Both the position numbers and the translations under genes were made by a program. This document shows positions 51,557 to 61,359 of a DNA stretch of 64,000 nucleotides, one piece after another (positions within the stretch are counted from its first letter, which is position 1; every line of letters begins with the position of its first letter). Source of the stretch: Kalmanozyma brasiliensis GHG001 (Eukaryota > Basidiomycota > Ustilaginomycetes > Ustilaginales); contig NW_015961970.1 of the NCBI RefSeq assembly GCF_000497045.1, positions 2,013,706 to 2,077,705 on the forward strand, read 5' to 3'. A model generated the notes under the pieces. That model had not been told where the DNA came from. It searched no databases and was given only the letters and a program-made list of their open reading frames with translations.

Positions 51557-54388
51557 ATGTCGTTCAAAAAGGACGAAGAGGTCGGGGCCACCGGCTTCTA
51601 CCAGGACAAGACCTCGGTCATTCAGGAGGCTCGTGTCTTCAACGAGACGCCCATCAGTCCTCGAAAATGCCGCATCCTTCTCACAAAAGTCATCTATCTC
51701 CTCTACATGGGCGAGTCCTTCAGCCGACAGGAGGCTACCACCCTCTTCTTTGGTGCGACCAAGCTCTTCCAGCACAAGGATCCCGCCCTCCGACAGATGG
51801 TCTACCTCGCCATCAAGGAGCTCTCTCCCTTCTCCGACGACATCATCATGGTCACTGCTTCTATCATGAAGGACATGCAGCCCAATGTCGAGGTCATCTA
51901 CCGTCCCAACGCCATTCGTGGTCTCAGCCGCGTTGTGGACCCTTCCATGGTGCAGGGTCTCGAGCGCTTCTTCAAGTCGGCCATCGTCGACAAGAACACC
52001 TCCATCAGCTCGGCCGCCCTCGTCTCCGCCTACCAGCTTCAGATCGCTGCTCGGGATGTCGTTCGCCGATGGGGCAATGAGGCACAGGAAGCCATCAACT
52101 CCAAGAGCTCTTCCGGTGGAGGCTACTCCAGCGGCTTTGCTGGCGCTGGCAGCTACCTCGGCTTTGGTTCGTCCCAAACGCAAGCGCAGAGCACCTATCA
52201 GGCCGTTGCAAGCAGCAGCTACATAACTCAGTACCACGCTCTCGGCTTGCTTTACCTCATCCGACAGGGCGACCGTATGGCCATCACCAAGCTCGTTCAG
52301 CAGCTCGGCGGTGGTCGCGGTGGTGCATCGAGCGGTCAAGGCAGCGTGCTCCGCAGCCCTTACGCCATCTGCATGCTCGTCCGATATGCTGCCAAGGTGG
52401 CAGAAGAGGATCCCAACCTTCGTGCTCCCATGATGGAGCTCCTCGAAGGCTGGCTGCGCCACAAGAGCGACATGGTCAACTACGAGGCGGCTCGTGTCAT
52501 TTGCGAGATGAGGAACGTCTCCACCACCGACCTGTACAGACCCATTGCCGTCCTCCAGCTTTTCCTCTCCTCGCCCAAGGCCACGCTCAAGTTTGCTGCC
52601 ATCCGAACGCTCGCCAAGCTCGCCCAGACCCAGCCAGCCGCCGTTCAGACCTGCAACGTCGACATGGAGAACCTCATCACCGACACCAACAGGAGCATCG
52701 CCACCTACGCCATCACCACGCTGCTCAAGACCGGTAACGAAGCCTCCGTCGACCGTCTGATGAAGCAGATCAGCGGATTCATGTCCGAGATCAGCGACGA
52801 GTTCAAGGTTATCGTCGTCGATGCCATTCGCAGCCTCTGCCTCAAATTCCCTTCCAAGCAGACCACCATGCTCACCTTCCTCGCTGGTGTCTTGCGTGAC
52901 GAGGGTGGCTTCGAGTACAAGCGTGCCGTCGTCGAAGCCATCTTTGACATGATTAAGTTTATCGGCGAATGCAAGGAGACCGCCCTCGCCCACCTCTGCG
53001 AGTTCATCGAGGACTGCGAATTCACTAAGCTCAGCGTCCGCATCTTGCACTTGCTCGGTGTCGAGGGTCCCAAGATGCCGCAGCCTCACAAGTACATCCG
53101 CTACATCTACAACCGTGTCATTCTCGAGAACGCCATCGTCCGCGCGGCTGCCGTCAGCTCGCTCGCTAAGTTCGGAATCGCCGATAAGTCGCTCAACACG
53201 CGCATCAAGGTGCTGCTCGAGCGATGCCTCGATGATGTCGACGACGAGGTGCGCGACCGTGCCGCCATGTACCTGCGCGTGCTGCGCGAGTCGAGGCTGG
53301 CCGCCAAGGTGGTCAACGACGAGTCGAGCTACAAGCTCACAGCGCTCGAGTCGGCTCTTCAGTCTTACATCTCGGACCCTTCCTCGTCTACGAGCGGCTT
53401 CGACATTGCCAAGGTGCCGCGTGTTACTCGCGAAGAGGCACGACAGGAAGCGCTTCGAGCCAAGACCGAAGCCACTGCTAGCGTCGCCATGGCCGCCGAC
53501 AGCTCCAAGAGTGTCCACGCCGCCTCCAACAACGGCGCGTCCACATCCAAGGCGGCTACCGCGGCGGATTCCGAGACGCTGTACGCCAAGCAGCTGGCCG
53601 AGGTGCCGCAGTTTGCCGACTACGGTCCGGTGCTCAAGAGCTCCTCCAAGCCAGTGGAGCTGACCGAGTCCGAGACCGAGTACGTCGTCAGTGCGGTCAA
53701 GCATGTCTTTGCCGAGCACATCGTCATTCAATACAACGTCACCAACACGTTGCCAGATACGGTGCTGGAGAACGTAGCTGTGGTGGTGGGTGGTGCGGCC
53801 GAGGCGGGGCTGCAGGAAGACTTTATCGTCACGGTTCCTGCGCTGTCTGCGCAGAGTCCGAGCGGTCAAGTGTACGTCTCGTTCACACGCGAGGGTGGAG
53901 CTACGGACTATGCGATGGGTACATTGTCCAACACGCTGCGCTTTGTGTCGAAGGAAGTCGATCCTTCCTCGGGCGAACCCGAGGAGGAAGGGTACGACGA
54001 CGAGTACCAGACCGAAGAGCTCGAGCTGGGTGTCGCGGACTACATCAAGCCCGTCTACGCCAATTTCGGGAAGGAGTGGGACAAGCTTGCATCCGCACCT
54101 ACGGCGACGGAGACCTTTGCGCTCACGGCGCTCGACGGGCTCAAGACGGCGTGCGATACGCTGATCGAGCTGCTAGGCATGATGCCTCTGGGCGGCACCG
54201 AGGCGCCGTCCAGCACGAGCGTGCATACGTTGAATCTGTCCGGTGCCGTGGCGGGTGTAGGTAAGAACGTCAAGGCGCTGACGAGGTGTAGGATGACCTT
54301 TGCGGCAGGGCAGGGCGTGACCATGGAGCTGTCCGTCCGAGCCGAGTCGGACGAGGCTTGCCAGTTGGTCATGAGCGCCATTGCCTAG
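51557..54388 (+). CDS. SEC21: Coatomer subunit gamma (gamma-COP)
   Basis: A 943-residue intronless protein, close to yeast Sec21 (935). The N-terminal trunk is a HEAT-like solenoid starting with FNETPISPRKCRILLTKVIY, the strongly conserved family segment. A Ser/Ala-rich linker follows (about 610-680, SSSTSGFD onward). The C-terminal appendage begins near FADYGPVLKSS (about 684) and carries the beta-sandwich and platform folds. Gamma-COP is part of the F-subcomplex of the COPI coat, binds Arf1 and p24 or KKXX cargo, and drives retrograde Golgi-to-ER transport. The ATG at 51557 has CACC before it, a good context, and matches the family N-terminus. A large antisense frame (784 codons) over the gene is a shadow of its codon pattern. 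Confidence 0.97.
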   Translation: MSFKKDEEVGATGFYQDKTSVIQEARVFNETPISPRKCRILLTKVIYLLYMGESFSRQEATTLFFGATKLFQHKDPALRQMVYLAIKELSPFSDDIIMVTASIMKDMQPNVEVIYRPNAIRGLSRVVDPSMVQGLERFFKSAIVDKNTSISSAALVSAYQLQIAARDVVRRWGNEAQEAINSKSSSGGGYSSGFAGAGSYLGFGSSQTQAQSTYQAVASSSYITQYHALGLLYLIRQGDRMAITKLVQQLGGGRGGASSGQGSVLRSPYAICMLVRYAAKVAEEDPNLRAPMMELLEGWLRHKSDMVNYEAARVICEMRNVSTTDLYRPIAVLQLFLSSPKATLKFAAIRTLAKLAQTQPAAVQTCNVDMENLITDTNRSIATYAITTLLKTGNEASVDRLMKQISGFMSEISDEFKVIVVDAIRSLCLKFPSKQTTMLTFLAGVLRDEGGFEYKRAVVEAIFDMIKFIGECKETALAHLCEFIEDCEFTKLSVRILHLLGVEGPKMPQPHKYIRYIYNRVILENAIVRAAAVSSLAKFGIADKSLNTRIKVLLERCLDDVDDEVRDRAAMYLRVLRESRLAAKVVNDESSYKLTALESALQSYISDPSSSTSGFDIAKVPRVTREEARQEALRAKTEATASVAMAADSSKSVHAASNNGASTSKAATAADSETLYAKQLAEVPQFADYGPVLKSSSKPVELTESETEYVVSAVKHVFAEHIVIQYNVTNTLPDTVLENVAVVVGGAAEAGLQEDFIVTVPALSAQSPSGQVYVSFTREGGATDYAMGTLSNTLRFVSKEVDPSSGEPEEEGYDDEYQTEELELGVADYIKPVYANFGKEWDKLASAPTATETFALTALDGLKTACDTLIELLGMMPLGGTEAPSSTSVHTLNLSGAVAGVGKNVKALTRCRMTFAAGQGVTMELSVRAESDEACQLVMSAIA

Positions 54389-54470
54389 TCCCTTTGCATG
54401 TCTTTATACGAAACGCAACTTGTCTCTCTCGCACGTCGAATGGGTATGATTGAAGTTGCAGGGAACGAGA
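54389..54470. other. 82-bp convergent spacer SEC21 / NSE2
   Basis: The shortest gap in the window. Two convergent stop codons are 82 bp apart, so the mRNAs must overlap in antisense at their 3' ends unless 3' untranslated regions are exceptionally short. Confidence 0.6.
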
Positions 54471-55415
54471 CTAATACAGGACGGTGGAGGTTTGACGACG
54501 AGCAATGAGCCTTTCCTCCTCTCGTCTCTTGAAGGCTGCGACCTTTTTGACCAGTGCCTGGTCCTGTTTGAGTGTCCGCGGGCCGACGGCGGCCATGCAT
54601 GAGGCAGCTGGACAGCGATTGTTGCCCCTCGCGACGTAGTCTTCGATGGCACTGCGCGAATAGGAATGCGTGCAATTCGAGTTGCTCAACGGATCCTCCA
54701 GAATGTTCGCCGTCAAAGGGCATCTGAAGTTTATCACCGCTCCACCCGTTTGGATGTCATCGTCGCTGTCGTTGTTGTCCTCATCACCCGGTTCTGCAGG
54801 GATCAAATCGCTGACTGGTGGCATGGCCCCTTCCTCCTTGGCCACCCAGACAATGTTTTTAAGATTATGGTAGTCCGTGTTCTTGGCGTACTTTTTTCGG
54901 GAGGTCTGCTTGGTGTACGCATCCAAGGCCGATTGGACATCTTCCTTGTATCGCTTTGCTGGGTCGTCGAGCTGTTGGCCCGTATGGAGGTCTTGTGCGA
55001 TGTCGTCGAGCACTTTGCGTCGAATGGCTTTTTCGGCTTGAGCGTCAATGAGCTCTCGGAGATCGGCGTCGGCTTGGTCGAGCTCGCGACAGTCGTCATG
55101 CGCCCGGAAGGCTTCGGCCACTTGCTCGGCCGTCTCGTTGAGCAGCTCGATGCACTTGTTGAGCATGGTGTCGGACGTCTTGAGCTCAGCAGTGAGACCG
55201 CGGATGTTGGGCACATGTTCGCGGACCAGAGGTTGCGGACGAAGCTCTTCCGTGTCGACAGCGGCGGCAGCGCGGGAGGTGCTCGGTTCAGCGGTGGAGG
55301 AGGAGGAGGCATCGAAATTGGAGCGGCCTTGGGATCTTCGCTGCGAGGGAGGTGCGACGTTTTCGGCCTCCTCGTCGCTATCGTCTACTCGGCGACGTCT
55401 TGATGCGCTCGGCAT
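54471..55415 (-). CDS. NSE2: SMC5/6 complex SUMO ligase Nse2/Mms21
   Basis: A 314-residue protein from the ATG at 55415 (MPSASRRRRVDDSDEE); the frame is open upstream only to a GTG. The N-terminal two thirds are helical and should pack against Smc5. The SP-RING (about 228-275) is clear: FRCPLTANILEDPLSNSNC, then THSYSRSAIEDYV and RCPAASC, with the Cys and His residues of an SP-type RING in place. Nse2 is the E3 SUMO ligase of the Smc5/6 complex, which acts in homologous recombination repair and stalled-fork resolution. The N-terminal basic RRRR cluster may be a nuclear signal. It shares a divergent promoter with CTP synthase. Confidence 0.92.
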   Translation of the reverse strand: MPSASRRRRVDDSDEEAENVAPPSQRRSQGRSNFDASSSSTAEPSTSRAAAAVDTEELRPQPLVREHVPNIRGLTAELKTSDTMLNKCIELLNETAEQVAEAFRAHDDCRELDQADADLRELIDAQAEKAIRRKVLDDIAQDLHTGQQLDDPAKRYKEDVQSALDAYTKQTSRKKYAKNTDYHNLKNIVWVAKEEGAMPPVSDLIPAEPGDEDNNDSDDDIQTGGAVINFRCPLTANILEDPLSNSNCTHSYSRSAIEDYVARGNNRCPAASCMAAVGPRTLKQDQALVKKVAAFKRREEERLIARRQTSTVLY

Positions 55416-55999
55416 GGTGGCTGTTGTCGCGGCCGTGATGAGAGCGAAGGAAGAAGATGGCGTCGTGCGGAAAGATGACAGAAGGAAGTGTTGCTCTCGC
55501 TCCAACACTTTGCTTGCTGCGCTCCACTTTGCTCGCTGGCTCAGGGTCTAGAGAGAGCGAGAACTCAGCCGTGCTTGCAGAAGAGCAGCAGCTGAGCACA
55601 GTCCTCGCTCTCTGATTCGCGCGACGCGTTGAGTGGAATTCAAGCTGAGTGAACGGCCCCTCAGCTAAACCGGTGCGAAAACCCTAAAAGTCCAGAAAAA
55701 ATTTCCTCGGAGACGTGGATATCGAGAATTTGCCGAGCAGCAAGCCCCCAAGGTCGTGGAATCGTCCAAGATCATCTTGTCCTCCTGCTACCTCCTACCT
55801 CATCCGTAGATCCTATCGCTCCTTCGTTTCACCCCTTCTCAACGCATCGACGAAGAAGCATCTCCACACTGCACTAACGACGAAACTGCGATTCGAGGTC
55901 GTCGCAGCCGCACTAGTCGCATTCAAACGGATCTCAGCTAGCATCTCTCCGTCCAACCTTGCATAATCTTCCCCCCGCGGACCAGCAACACTCGACAAG
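55416..55999. promoter_or_regulatory. Divergent promoter region NSE2 / CTP synthase
   Basis: A 584-bp region between divergent ATGs, with an A-rich patch (AGAAAAAATTTCC near 55693). No gene was seen. Confidence 0.5.
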
Positions 56000-58051
56000 A
56001 TGAAGTACATCGTCGTCAGTGGAGGTGTCATCTCCGGTATTGGCAAGGGTGTCATTGCCTCGTCCACCGGTCTTCTGCTCAAGACCCTTGGTCTCCGTGT
56101 CACCGCCATCAAGGTCGACCCTTACATGAACATCGATGCGGGAACCATGTCGCCCACCGAGCACGGTGAGGTCTACGTCCTCGACGACGGCGGAGAGGCC
56201 GACTTGGATCTCGGCAACTACGAGCGATACCTCGACGTCACCCTCAGCCGCGACAACAACATCACCACCGGCAAGATCTACCGCGAGGTCATCGAGAAGG
56301 AGCGAAAGGGCGACTACCTCGGCAAGACGGTCCAGATCGTTCCTCATCTCACCAACGCCATTCAGGACTGGATCGAGCGTGTCGCGCAGCGACCTGTCGA
56401 TGGCAGCGGCGAATCGCCCGAGGTCTGCATCATCGAGCTCGGTGGTACCGTCGGTGACATCGAGTCGGCCCCCTTCGTCGAGGCCATGCGTCAGTTCCAG
56501 TTCCGTGTCGGCCACGACAACTTTGCTCTCATTCACGTCAGTCTCGTCCCTGTCATTGGTGGCGAGCAGAAGACCAAGCCCACCCAGGCTGCCATTCGCG
56601 ATCTCCGCGGCCTCGGTCTTGTCCCTGACATGATCGCCGCCCGCTGCCCTGTTCCCCTCGAACGAGCCGTCATCAACAAGCTGTCCATGTTCTGTCACGT
56701 CGGTCCCGAGCAGGTCATGGCCGTCCACGACGTCTCCTCCACATACCACGTGCCATTGCTGCTCGAGGAGCAAGGCATGGTCCGCTTCTTCCAGAAGCGT
56801 CTCGGCCTCGAGGTCAAGGTCCAGGGACCCATGAAGGAGCAGGGGCGCGAGCTTCGAACCCGATGGCGAGAGCTCACTGTCGGCCACGATCGCATGATCG
56901 ACAAGGTCGAGATTGTTCTTGTCGGCAAGTACACATCGCTGCACGACTCGTACATGTCGATCGTCAAGTCGCTCGAACACGCAGCTTTGCGCTGCCACCG
57001 CAAGCTCGAGCTCAAGTGGGTCGAGTCGAGCGATCTGGAGCCGGCTGCGGAGAGCGAGAACCCGGTCAAGTACCACCAAGCATGGCAGGCGCTCTGTTCG
57101 GCGAAGGGTATCCTTGTGCCTGGTGGATTCGGAACGCGTGGAACGGAGGGCATGATCAGCGCAGCACGCTGGGCGCGAGAGAAGAGGGTGCCTTACCTGG
57201 GTATCTGCCTCGGTTTTCAGATTGCCGTCATCGAGTATGTGCGAAACGTGCTCGGCATCGAGACTGCCGGTTCTGCCGAGCTTGACGCACACTGCAAGGA
57301 TCCCGTCATCATCTACATGCCCGAGATCAGCAAGACACATCTCGGCGGCACGATGCGTCTCGGCTTGCGACCGTCGATCTTCCAAAAGGGCACCGAGGAG
57401 TGGAGCAAGATCCGACAGCTGTACGGTGGACAGCCCGTCGTATGGGAGCGTCACCGTCACCGCTACGAGGTGAACCCGGACTACGTCGAGCGCATCGAAT
57501 CCGCCGCTTCCAACCCATCCGCCAAAGCTGCACCGCAAAAGATCCCCAACGACATCCCTGCAGCATCACCGCCGTTCACATCGCCGCGGCTCTCCTCTGC
57601 CGGCTTTACGCCCGCCGAGATGTTCGTCGGGGTGGACGAGCTCAAGTTTGTCGGACGCGACGAGAAGGGGGAGCGAATGCAGATCGCCGAGTTGCGCCAC
57701 CACCCGTACTTTGTGGGTATGCAGGCGCACCCCGAGTTTTGCTCTCGACCGCTCAATCCGTCGCCACCGTTCCTCGGCTTCATCGCGGCGTCCGCAGGGT
57801 TGCTGGAGGAGCAGCTGGCGATGCAGAAGAACTACCAGCCACCGCACCCCAAGAGCCACATGATCTCGGAGTCGGAGATGATCAAGAGGAGGGAGGCGGG
57901 CGAGGTGGACGATAAGCCGGCCACGACCCCACCGGGCGCAGCGACCCCGACCCGCAGTTTGAGTGTCAACAAGGGGCCGAAGGCGGATTTGGCGGTTGCG
58001 GCTAGGATCGCTGCTGCCGAGAAGGCAAATGGCGCCGCAGTGGAGCACTGA
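56000..58051 (+). CDS. URA7: CTP synthase
   Basis: A 683-residue intronless enzyme that makes CTP from UTP, ATP and glutamine. The synthetase domain starts [20 protein letters not shown] with the P-loop and continues through [20 protein letters not shown]. The glutamine amidotransferase domain has the nucleophile Cys403 in LGICLGFQ and the His577-Pro-Glu579 pair in MQAHPEF. It is longer than yeast Ura7 (579 residues) because of a Ser/Pro/Ala-rich insert (about 496-545) before the catalytic His and an extended C-terminal tail of about 90 residues. Eukaryotic CTP synthases are regulated by phosphorylation in such tails and form filaments. Here both are inference. All residues needed for glutamine hydrolysis and ATP binding are present. 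Confidence 0.98.
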   Translation: MKYIVVSGGVISGIGKGVIASSTGLLLKTLGLRVTAIKVDPYMNIDAGTMSPTEHGEVYVLDDGGEADLDLGNYERYLDVTLSRDNNITTGKIYREVIEKERKGDYLGKTVQIVPHLTNAIQDWIERVAQRPVDGSGESPEVCIIELGGTVGDIESAPFVEAMRQFQFRVGHDNFALIHVSLVPVIGGEQKTKPTQAAIRDLRGLGLVPDMIAARCPVPLERAVINKLSMFCHVGPEQVMAVHDVSSTYHVPLLLEEQGMVRFFQKRLGLEVKVQGPMKEQGRELRTRWRELTVGHDRMIDKVEIVLVGKYTSLHDSYMSIVKSLEHAALRCHRKLELKWVESSDLEPAAESENPVKYHQAWQALCSAKGILVPGGFGTRGTEGMISAARWAREKRVPYLGICLGFQIAVIEYVRNVLGIETAGSAELDAHCKDPVIIYMPEISKTHLGGTMRLGLRPSIFQKGTEEWSKIRQLYGGQPVVWERHRHRYEVNPDYVERIESAASNPSAKAAPQKIPNDIPAASPPFTSPRLSSAGFTPAEMFVGVDELKFVGRDEKGERMQIAELRHHPYFVGMQAHPEFCSRPLNPSPPFLGFIAASAGLLEEQLAMQKNYQPPHPKSHMISESEMIKRREAGEVDDKPATTPPGAATPTRSLSVNKGPKADLAVAARIAAAEKANGAAVEH

Positions 58052-59295
58052 TTCTGCAAACGCGTCCACTTTCGCGACCTTTCGGTCTCACCCTTTCACA
58101 TCGTAGACATATCCCGTCATCAGTTGCCCGTGTATTCCCTTGCATTACGAACATATAAACCGAGCGACTATCAGACCACGCGTCGATCGATGAGAAGAAT
58201 GTCCGACAAGGGCGTGCTGATAGTCAATGCCCTTACAGGGTAGAGCGTACGCGAGGGGGCGTGGGAAGATGTTCGTCGGGCCACATTCCTGTCCCACTCG
58301 ATAGATCGAGGGCAGCTGCGCCATGAAAAGGGCAAGTCCTTGCAGCCTTGCAGCCGAGGGAGAGTTTCGAGGCGTCCAACAGTGCAAGATCGCCAAGGCC
58401 TGGAGAGCGCGTAATTTCTGCGGGCTGCTCGAAATGAGCTGTTGCGTTGGATGCGTCGACACGCGCGCCTCTTTCTCACGTTCTGCTCCCAACAGGACTG
58501 CGCCGATGCTATAAGCTACGCTCATCGAAGCAGGAGAGGCTGCCGTCGAGGAGTTCGAGGCTGCGTCAGTACGGAGACGAGGAAAGAAAGTTCGCGGAAG
58601 ATCGGACGATCCTGGTCTCGATGTGGATCAGGGGGGTAGGGCTGCATGCGGTCCGCGTGGCTTCTCGTATGCGTGCCTGTTCGCTCCCGTTTGGGCCGCT
58701 GAAAATGCTCACCTTCAGCGCAGACACGGCCTGATCGCCCCTTGCAGCGTTGTAAGCGTCCAGGAAGGATTCGGGCCGTGGTTGGAATGAAAGGCGCTAA
58801 GCTACCGGGTCAAGGCTCGCATGCGTCATTTCAAATCCATCGATGGGAGCCCTTATGCCGCCGAGAGCTGCGGTCTTCATTCCACCCCTCTGCCCAGCAC
58901 AGTCCTCTTCGCGAGCGTGTTTTGACGTCCGTGTTCTGACCCCGCGCGTAACCCCTCTCACGTAGATCGTAGGTAATCTGCATATAAGGTCCACCTGCCT
59001 TTTGAGGAGGCGAGCGCATTTCCCTCTCATCGTCTCTCACCTTCATCTTGTCAAAGCGCTTGTCTCAGCATACGCACGACATCAGATTCTTTGATCTGGC
59101 GCTCGGGCCGGTTCGACTTTTCAGCTTCCTTCAGGGACACCCCTGACACATTCAGTACGTCAACATCACGTCGTTACCTTTCAAAGCTCTTCGGCAGCAT
59201 CTCAACGACAATTCACAGGCGCGTTCAGATCCAGCTTCGACTCGATTGCGGTCCCTCATCCATCCCTGGCACTTCACGATCATACGCCAAACGTC
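58052..59295. promoter_or_regulatory. 1.24-kb upstream region of the 520-residue protein gene
   Basis: A spacer between two plus-strand genes. A CATATAAGG TATA-like element lies at 58981-58989, about 310 bp before the next ATG; another TATAAA is at 58153-58158, close behind CTP synthase. A minus-strand ATG frame of 126 codons (58145-58525) is open but resembles no known protein and is not called. Confidence 0.45.
58983..58988 (+). promoter_or_regulatory. Possible TATA box
   Basis: TATAAG within GCATATAAGGTCC, upstream of the uncharacterised 520-residue gene and followed by a C/T-rich stretch suitable for transcription start. It rests on the motif alone. Confidence 0.35.
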
Positions 59296-60858
59296 ATGAC
59301 AGACGCGCAAGACTTCAGCGGCGCCCTACACGTCGCGGTCAGCCACCACCGCGACCCTGCAGACGCTTCCTCTGACTCGGACCGCACCGAGAAAGGCGCC
59401 GACAGCGACACGGATACGGTCAAGGGCGACGACGCTGTCGACACCGAGAGTGATACGACTACTACCCCTGACTCTTCCCCTCCATCCAGTCGCCACGCAA
59501 GCCTGTCGTCTGACGATGCCAAGCCCAACATCGCGCTCGGCAGCTTTGACAAGGACGGCAACTGGGTCTGGCTGCCGACGCCTTCGGAGGACACCATCCC
59601 ACTGACGCCCGCGACTGTGATCCCCTCGGTCGCCGAGATGACTACCGTGGGCGTCACTCAGACTGTCAACATCGTGCAACAGTGCGATACCGTTGACGCT
59701 TCCAACTCGCCAATTGTCAAGCACGAAGTGACACCGACGACGCAGTGGGGTCCACCCAAGCGCATCGGTCGTGTGCGCATCGCTAAAGCCATCGTCACAG
59801 AGACAGGTGAGGACGACTTCATCTGGATCGACGGCGACGATTGGTACAACGACTACACCCCGCGACCATCTACGTCACCAGGGCCAGCTCCAGTTGAATC
59901 GGTCGAGCAGACGCGTACGATTGTCATCCCAGTTCGCATCCGGGTCGAGGACGACACGTCGAGTGACGAGGGTGAGGCTAGTGGTTCGGAGGTCCGCCGT
60001 CAAGCGAGTCCGAGCAAGAAGGTGGTTGTGCCGAAGCGTAAGGCTTCTGTCAAACGGGGTGGTCGTCGTCAGACGAAACCGGCGACACTGGAGGACATCT
60101 GGGATCGCATTGCGCAGGCTTCTAAAGATGCCACAGAAGATGAATCGCCATCAGGTGCCCTCCGCGCTATGTTCGGGGACATCGAGGTCACCGTCACCCC
60201 TCCCGCCCCAGAGCTCTTCGAAGAGAAGCCATCGGGCGTCCGATTCCTTCCATCCCACACGTCCCTCAACCGCTTCTACCAGGACGCGACCGGTCGCCTG
60301 CGCCCGCCACCATTCGAGCACATGCCAGGCCTCCGCATGCAGTACGAAGCGGAGCAACGTGCTTTGAGCAGCCTCAAGCGGTCGCAGAGACCCGGCATGC
60401 AGCGACGCCATTCGGGCCTCGATGTTGGTCTTGGCACCGTCGCTCCTCCTCTCGCTAATGGGTCCGTGGCCGCAGCGACGATGACCCGTGTCAAGTCGTC
60501 GCGTGGTAAGCGCAGGTCGGATGCGATGAACGTGCTGGGGGTGCAGGGTTGTGCACCGCCTATTCCGCCGCGCCGGCGCAGTGTCGAGCTGCGACTCATG
60601 GGTGTCGAAAGGGCAGTGCTGGAGGTCATCGAGGAGCACGGCCAGTCAGGTGTAGACGCACCCGTCGTGCCTAACCCAGACGAAGCGTCTCAAATCGTCT
60701 CGTCCCCCATCGACATTCCCAAGAGGACGACGAATGGTAATCGGGATAACGCAGATGGCCCGCTTCTACGCATGCTTATCCAGAACCGGCTTCGATCTGT
60801 TCAGAGCGTCCAAGCCGAACAGGTCTTGAGCAAGGTTGTGGTTGCTGCACCGGCTTAG
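59296..60858 (+). CDS. Uncharacterised disordered nuclear-type protein
   Basis: A 520-residue intronless frame from an ATG at 59296. I recognise no domain. It is acidic and Ser/Thr/Asp-rich at first (about 1-80). A more conserved-looking stretch with aromatics follows (GSFDKDGNWVWLPTPSEDTI, about 80-100), then DDFIWIDGDDWYNDY (about 173-187). A basic cluster VVVPKRKASVKRGGRRQTKP (about 243-262) looks like a nuclear localisation signal. A helical segment LEDIWDRIAQASKDA and a C-terminal third with basic Ser-rich and Arg-rich patches complete it. The reading frame is long, keeps the local codon bias and has an upstream TATA-like element, so it is probably a real gene. It may be a lineage-specific regulator, but no function is claimed. 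Confidence 0.72.
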   Translation: MTDAQDFSGALHVAVSHHRDPADASSDSDRTEKGADSDTDTVKGDDAVDTESDTTTTPDSSPPSSRHASLSSDDAKPNIALGSFDKDGNWVWLPTPSEDTIPLTPATVIPSVAEMTTVGVTQTVNIVQQCDTVDASNSPIVKHEVTPTTQWGPPKRIGRVRIAKAIVTETGEDDFIWIDGDDWYNDYTPRPSTSPGPAPVESVEQTRTIVIPVRIRVEDDTSSDEGEASGSEVRRQASPSKKVVVPKRKASVKRGGRRQTKPATLEDIWDRIAQASKDATEDESPSGALRAMFGDIEVTVTPPAPELFEEKPSGVRFLPSHTSLNRFYQDATGRLRPPPFEHMPGLRMQYEAEQRALSSLKRSQRPGMQRRHSGLDVGLGTVAPPLANGSVAAATMTRVKSSRGKRRSDAMNVLGVQGCAPPIPPRRRSVELRLMGVERAVLEVIEEHGQSGVDAPVVPNPDEASQIVSSPIDIPKRTTNGNRDNADGPLLRMLIQNRLRSVQSVQAEQVLSKVVVAAPA

Positions 60859-61359
60859 CTCGACTGTAGCAACTTGTGGGCTCATGACGATGGACTCGCA
60901 CTTTTGTACTTCACTGATTGATTGCAATGGACACTATGCATGCTTCTTATGATGTGTGACATGCTACGTCGAGCTGAGCCGATGCGGATGAGGCTCGGCG
61001 AAGACACGGATCGGGTTGGCGACGATCGCGATGCGGTTGTATTCAAAGAGAGATGTTAACGCGACAGGTCGCAATTCGTGGAGAAGAAAAATGCGTCGAA
61101 GCTGTGGCGATGAGCTCGGCCGAGGTCTGGGCAGTCGGATCCGACGGTTCTGACCCTCAAATTTCGACCCAAGTCAAATGCGAGGCGCCAGCTGATTTTC
61201 AGACCTCGAATTTCGAGGCAGCTCACCAGTCTCCCATTCAGCCCTCTGCGCGCCCAGCCAGATTCCTCACAGCCAGTCCGGAAGCCTCAGCGTGTTCGCC
61301 ATCAATACCACCTTCTCCTCTCACCTCTAAGCACATCATCACCTTCACATATCGTCATT
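60859..61359. promoter_or_regulatory. RPS28 promoter region
   Basis: A 501-bp spacer. The 80 bp before the RPS28 ATG are C/T-rich (CACCTTCTCCTCTCACCTCT), typical of ribosomal protein gene leaders. No gene was seen. Confidence 0.5.

Noticed and set aside
51515..53869. 784-codon open frame on the minus strand opposite SEC21
   Set aside because: It lies wholly opposite a strongly conserved gene. Long antisense frames arise from the GC-rich third positions of this genome, and its translation is simple Val/Leu/Gly/Asp-rich sequence with no family match.
55934..57538. 534-codon open frame on the minus strand opposite CTP synthase
   Set aside because: Same cause as above: a shadow of codon bias in a conserved gene.
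58145..58525. 126-codon minus-strand frame with ATG behind CTP synthase
   Set aside because: No resemblance to known proteins and it lies in a likely 3' or promoter region. Not enough support to call a gene.
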